NCBI GenBank assembly: GCA_905221605.1
Contig: CAJNDS010002064.1
Location: 658,001 to 713,935 of the forward strand
Reading direction: 5' to 3'
Source of the DNA: Symbiodinium natans
Lineage: Eukaryota > Sar > Dinophyceae > Suessiales > Symbiodiniaceae
DNA length: 55,935 bases
Position 1 is the first letter of the stretch; every line of letters begins with the position of its first letter. Positions 53,747 through 55,935 of the stretch are shown piece by piece. The translations under genes were made by a program, and so were the position numbers. The notes under the pieces were generated by a model that was not told the origin of the DNA, did no database searches, and saw nothing but the letters and a program-made list of their open reading frames with translations.

Positions 53747-53841
53747 GGGATGCTCCCCCTTATACTAACAGTCCTTAATCGGAATTCGAATACTCCCTAT
53801 GATAATCCTAAAAAGGTAGAAGGCATAAGGGAGAACATCCC
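53747..53841. mobile_element. MITE-like hairpin element, family A copy 3
   Basis: 95 bp, ends GGGATGCTCCCCCTTATACT and ATAAGGGAGAACATCCC. Preceded by TTA, as is copy 1, which may reflect a target preference. Confidence 0.8.
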
Positions 53842-53973
53842 GAGCTGAAGGTTTGGTTTAACCCAGAGCCTCCAGCTTGGAGGCGACATTGACATTGGGA
53901 GAAAGGTAGGAGGCATCGATCTTGTACTCACTGCCGATGGCGCCCTGCGTGCATGTCGTGGAGAAGCCACCAA

Positions 53974-54112
53974 ACCCTAAACCCTAAACCCTAAACCCTA
54001 AACCCTAAACCCTAAACCCTAAAGCCTAAAGCCTAAAGCCTAAAGCCTAAAGCCTAAAGCCTAAAGCCTAAAGCCTAAAGCCTAAAGCCTAAAGCCTAAA
54101 GCCTAAAGCCTA
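53974..54112. repeat. CCCTAAA array passing into AAAGCCT array
   Basis: About seven CCCTAAA units change abruptly into thirteen perfect AAAGCCT units. Confidence 0.96.
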
Positions 54113-54117
54113 ACACA

Positions 54118-54196
54118 CACTCAACCCCAAACCCCAAACCCTAAACCCACTAAACCCACTAAACCCCAAACCCACTAAACCCCAAACCCTAAACCC
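54118..54196. repeat. CCCTAAA / CCCACTAAA variants
   Basis: Units with an inserted AC, several in a row. Confidence 0.88.
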
Positions 54197-54422
54197 TTCA
54201 TAAAGCCTGTAGCGGACTAATCCGGCGGCTCCGGGCATCGGCTCAGGTCGGTGCAAGTGTGCTGCGCGTGACCATGCAGGTCGGAAGGGCATGTTCTCCT
54301 AAGTATAAACCCTGTGAACCTCGAAAAGCCTATAAAACCCTATAAACTCCATAAATCCTGCAAGTTATAAAAACTCTGTAAACCCTCTAAACACGCCATA
54401 AACCCGATAGACCCTATATACC

Positions 54423-54671
54423 CTAAACCCTACCGAGCTCCATGTTCTGATTTTTGGGGTTTCTCATGTCGCAGGCAACAGGACAAAGGTGAGGGGCAGC
54501 TGTACGCTGAGCCTGCTGTGTTCGAAGGACCTTTTCCGCAGGATTGCGAGGGGAGACGACCATCTTGGTATCAATGAAAGTTCTTGCACGAACTCCCAAA
54601 TAGAGGCTGCCCGCGTCTGCACAATGTAGGGTGTCGGGCATTAGGGTCATTAGGGTTCTCCGAAACCCCAA
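54423..54671 (-). CDS. Hypothetical ORF, 82 aa
   Basis: MGFRRTLMTLMPDTLHCADA then GSLYLGVRARTFIDTKMVVS and PRNPAEKVLRTQQAQRTAAP. ATG to stop, mixed composition, convincing. No family. Confidence 0.38.
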   Translation of the reverse strand: MGFRRTLMTLMPDTLHCADAGSLYLGVRARTFIDTKMVVSPRNPAEKVLRTQQAQRTAAPHLCPVACDMRNPKNQNMELGRV

Positions 54672-55002
54672 ATCCTGTAGGCTCCAGACTCACCCCGAAC
54701 CCTAAACCCTAAATTCAACTGGACACTGAGCCCTTTTCAGCTGGGCAGCAGGCCTCAATCACCCAGCCGCAATGCAGGCCGAATCCGAGTGTAACCCGGT
54801 AGTCCTCCGAAAGTAGGTCCAGGCTTTCTGTGCATTCTGGTGATCAGCTCTTGGAGGGTGATCAGCTCTTGAGGCTATGAGAGACAGGGTCTCAAGCTTG
54901 AGGGCGTGGATTCAGGGGTTTAGGGTTCAGGATTGCGGGTCGATAGGGCTTAGGGTTTGAGGTCCATCATTCAAGCTCCTGGATTCGCATCTGGAAGCCG
55001 GG

Positions 55003-55188
55003 ATGCTGGCGGTACGCCGCAATGACGCGGGACCTGAGACAATTCTAGAGGATAAGCGCCGGTTTAGGCCTTGTAGGGCTTATAGGGATCAAGCAGGCGC
55101 GGCGCATGCTGCTTTAGAATATTCAGAGCCATCTTCACGGCCAAGCTTGTTTCATCGATGTGCTGGAGGCAGTGGCTGCGCAAAATAA
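55003..55188 (+). CDS. Hypothetical ORF, 61 aa
   Basis: MLAVRRNDAGPETILEDKRR then FRPCRAYRDQAGAAHAALEY. ATG to stop; polar, plausible. Confidence 0.33.
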   Translation: MLAVRRNDAGPETILEDKRRFRPCRAYRDQAGAAHAALEYSEPSSRPSLFHRCAGGSGCAK

Positions 55189-55442
55189 GATAGGGTTATG
55201 TGACAAGGTGACATGCTACTGCGTGTCATATATGAGATGCTAAGTATTATGTTGTCTACCGGCATGGGGTCTGCATTCCAGGGCTGCTGCTTGTTGATCT
55301 CCGCAATGATTTTGACCTCAGGCCGATGAAGTAGCCACAAGTGATCCAAAAAAACACGACAACGTACATAAAAGAGACAAAAAAAGGCCTTGTGGATCTT
55401 ATCGGTGTGGGTATGGTCATACTTGTGGGGGAGTCCGTACAA
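55152..55442 (-). CDS. Hypothetical ORF, 96 aa; likely exon 55258-55370
   Basis: The core RVFLDHLWLLHRPEVKIIAE then INKQQPWNADPMP is highly protein-like and ends at CCG|GTAGAC, a plausible donor. The outer parts are weaker. No family assigned. Confidence 0.43.
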   Translation of the reverse strand: MYGLPHKYDHTHTDKIHKAFFCLFYVRCRVFLDHLWLLHRPEVKIIAEINKQQPWNADPMPVDNIILSISYMTRSSMSPCHITLSYFAQPLPPAHR

Positions 55443-55468
55443 TTCTAGCGGCTAAGTTAAGCATCGGC

Positions 55469-55699
55469 ATGCCAGAACACAGGGCCCTTCAACCATGTGG
55501 CGTTCCAGTCATGGGCCCCAGGCCCGAAGCCCCTACACCGCTAAGTAAACCCTATTTGTCCGAAGCACGTGGCCAGCCCAATCGGTGCATTCCACAACCC
55601 AGGTGCCGGGCAAAGGACATCAGTGACATGTCGGCCAGCTTGGTCTGCTTTTCTGGATGGCTGCCTGCTCTGCTTGAAATTTTTAGCTCTCGATGTTAA
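55469..55699 (+). CDS. Hypothetical ORF, 76 aa
   Basis: MPEHRALQPCGVPVMGPRPE, later SASLVCFSGWLPALLEIFSS. ATG to stop with a hydrophobic end; moderate. Confidence 0.3.
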   Translation: MPEHRALQPCGVPVMGPRPEAPTPLSKPYLSEARGQPNRCIPQPRCRAKDISDMSASLVCFSGWLPALLEIFSSRC

Positions 55700-55935
55700 A
55701 TCTTGTCGGCGTCATGGGGAATAGTGTATGTGCGTATTTATAGATACCACATATGGCGTCGATGCATCCCTCAGTGCATTCAGGGGCTCCGAGAAGGCTC
55801 GTCCACAGAGATAGGCATGACGGCACTTGTGACATGATGAGCTAGACACCCTGATTCCTAAACCCTAAGCCCGCAACAACTGAAGGGCTCGGAGCAAGGA
55901 CATTCCCATGGACAGCAAAAAGAAGCCAATCCCTC

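Overview
This is nuclear DNA of a eukaryote, and the sequence between genes is dominated by the Arabidopsis-type telomere heptamer TTTAGGG/CCCTAAA. By eye there are about fifty separate tracts, in both orientations, over the whole 56 kb, together with TG, TTTC, GA and AT microsatellites and runs of 14-26 G or C. I see no bacterial operons, rRNA, tRNA or CRISPR. Balanced base composition, TTTAGGG repeats, one long intronless gene for a secreted LVIVD-repeat protein and otherwise only short open fragments suggest an alveolate alga, most likely a dinoflagellate or a chromerid relative. That is an inference; no marker gene settles it.

The one gene I can name with confidence lies on the minus strand at 10588-12884. 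It encodes an LVIVD beta-propeller-type protein with a signal peptide, about 14 repeats, a Thr/Ser-rich mucin-like stretch and a hydrophobic C-terminal tail. The reading frame is broken once, inside repeat 13.

Elsewhere, coding potential comes as many short stretches (35-300 nt) on both strands, each between telomere-like tracts. A subset has splice-like borders (pyrimidine tract + CAG on one side, GTAAGT/GTACGT/GTAAGG on the other), predicted transmembrane segments or unusually long open frames. I list the best as candidate exons with low to moderate confidence. A random 100-nt stretch is often open in at least one of six frames, so any single one may be chance. The densest coding-like island without telomere repeats is 32.5-34.4 kb on the plus strand.

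Region by region: 1-5 kb has scattered candidate exons. 5-10 kb is rich in telomere-like tracts. 10-13 kb holds the LVIVD gene. 13-16 kb has candidate exons on both strands. 16.4-17.4 kb is a 1-kb TG array. 17.5-31 kb alternates telomere-like tracts with candidate exons. 31.5-32.4 kb holds a duplicated element, a G/C hairpin and a TTTC array. 32.5-34.4 kb is the coding island. 35.0-35.3 kb is a composite telomere-variant array. 37.8-40.2 kb is a four-copy tandem repeat bracketed by two GGGCCCAC octamer arrays. 41-56 kb again alternates tracts with candidate exons.

Three small dispersed repeat families occur more than once in the window: a ~100-bp MITE-like hairpin element (three copies), a second ~90-bp hairpin family (two copies) and an ~85-bp family (two copies). 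I found no set of genes that clearly works as one pathway. The unusual feature is the repeat architecture itself.
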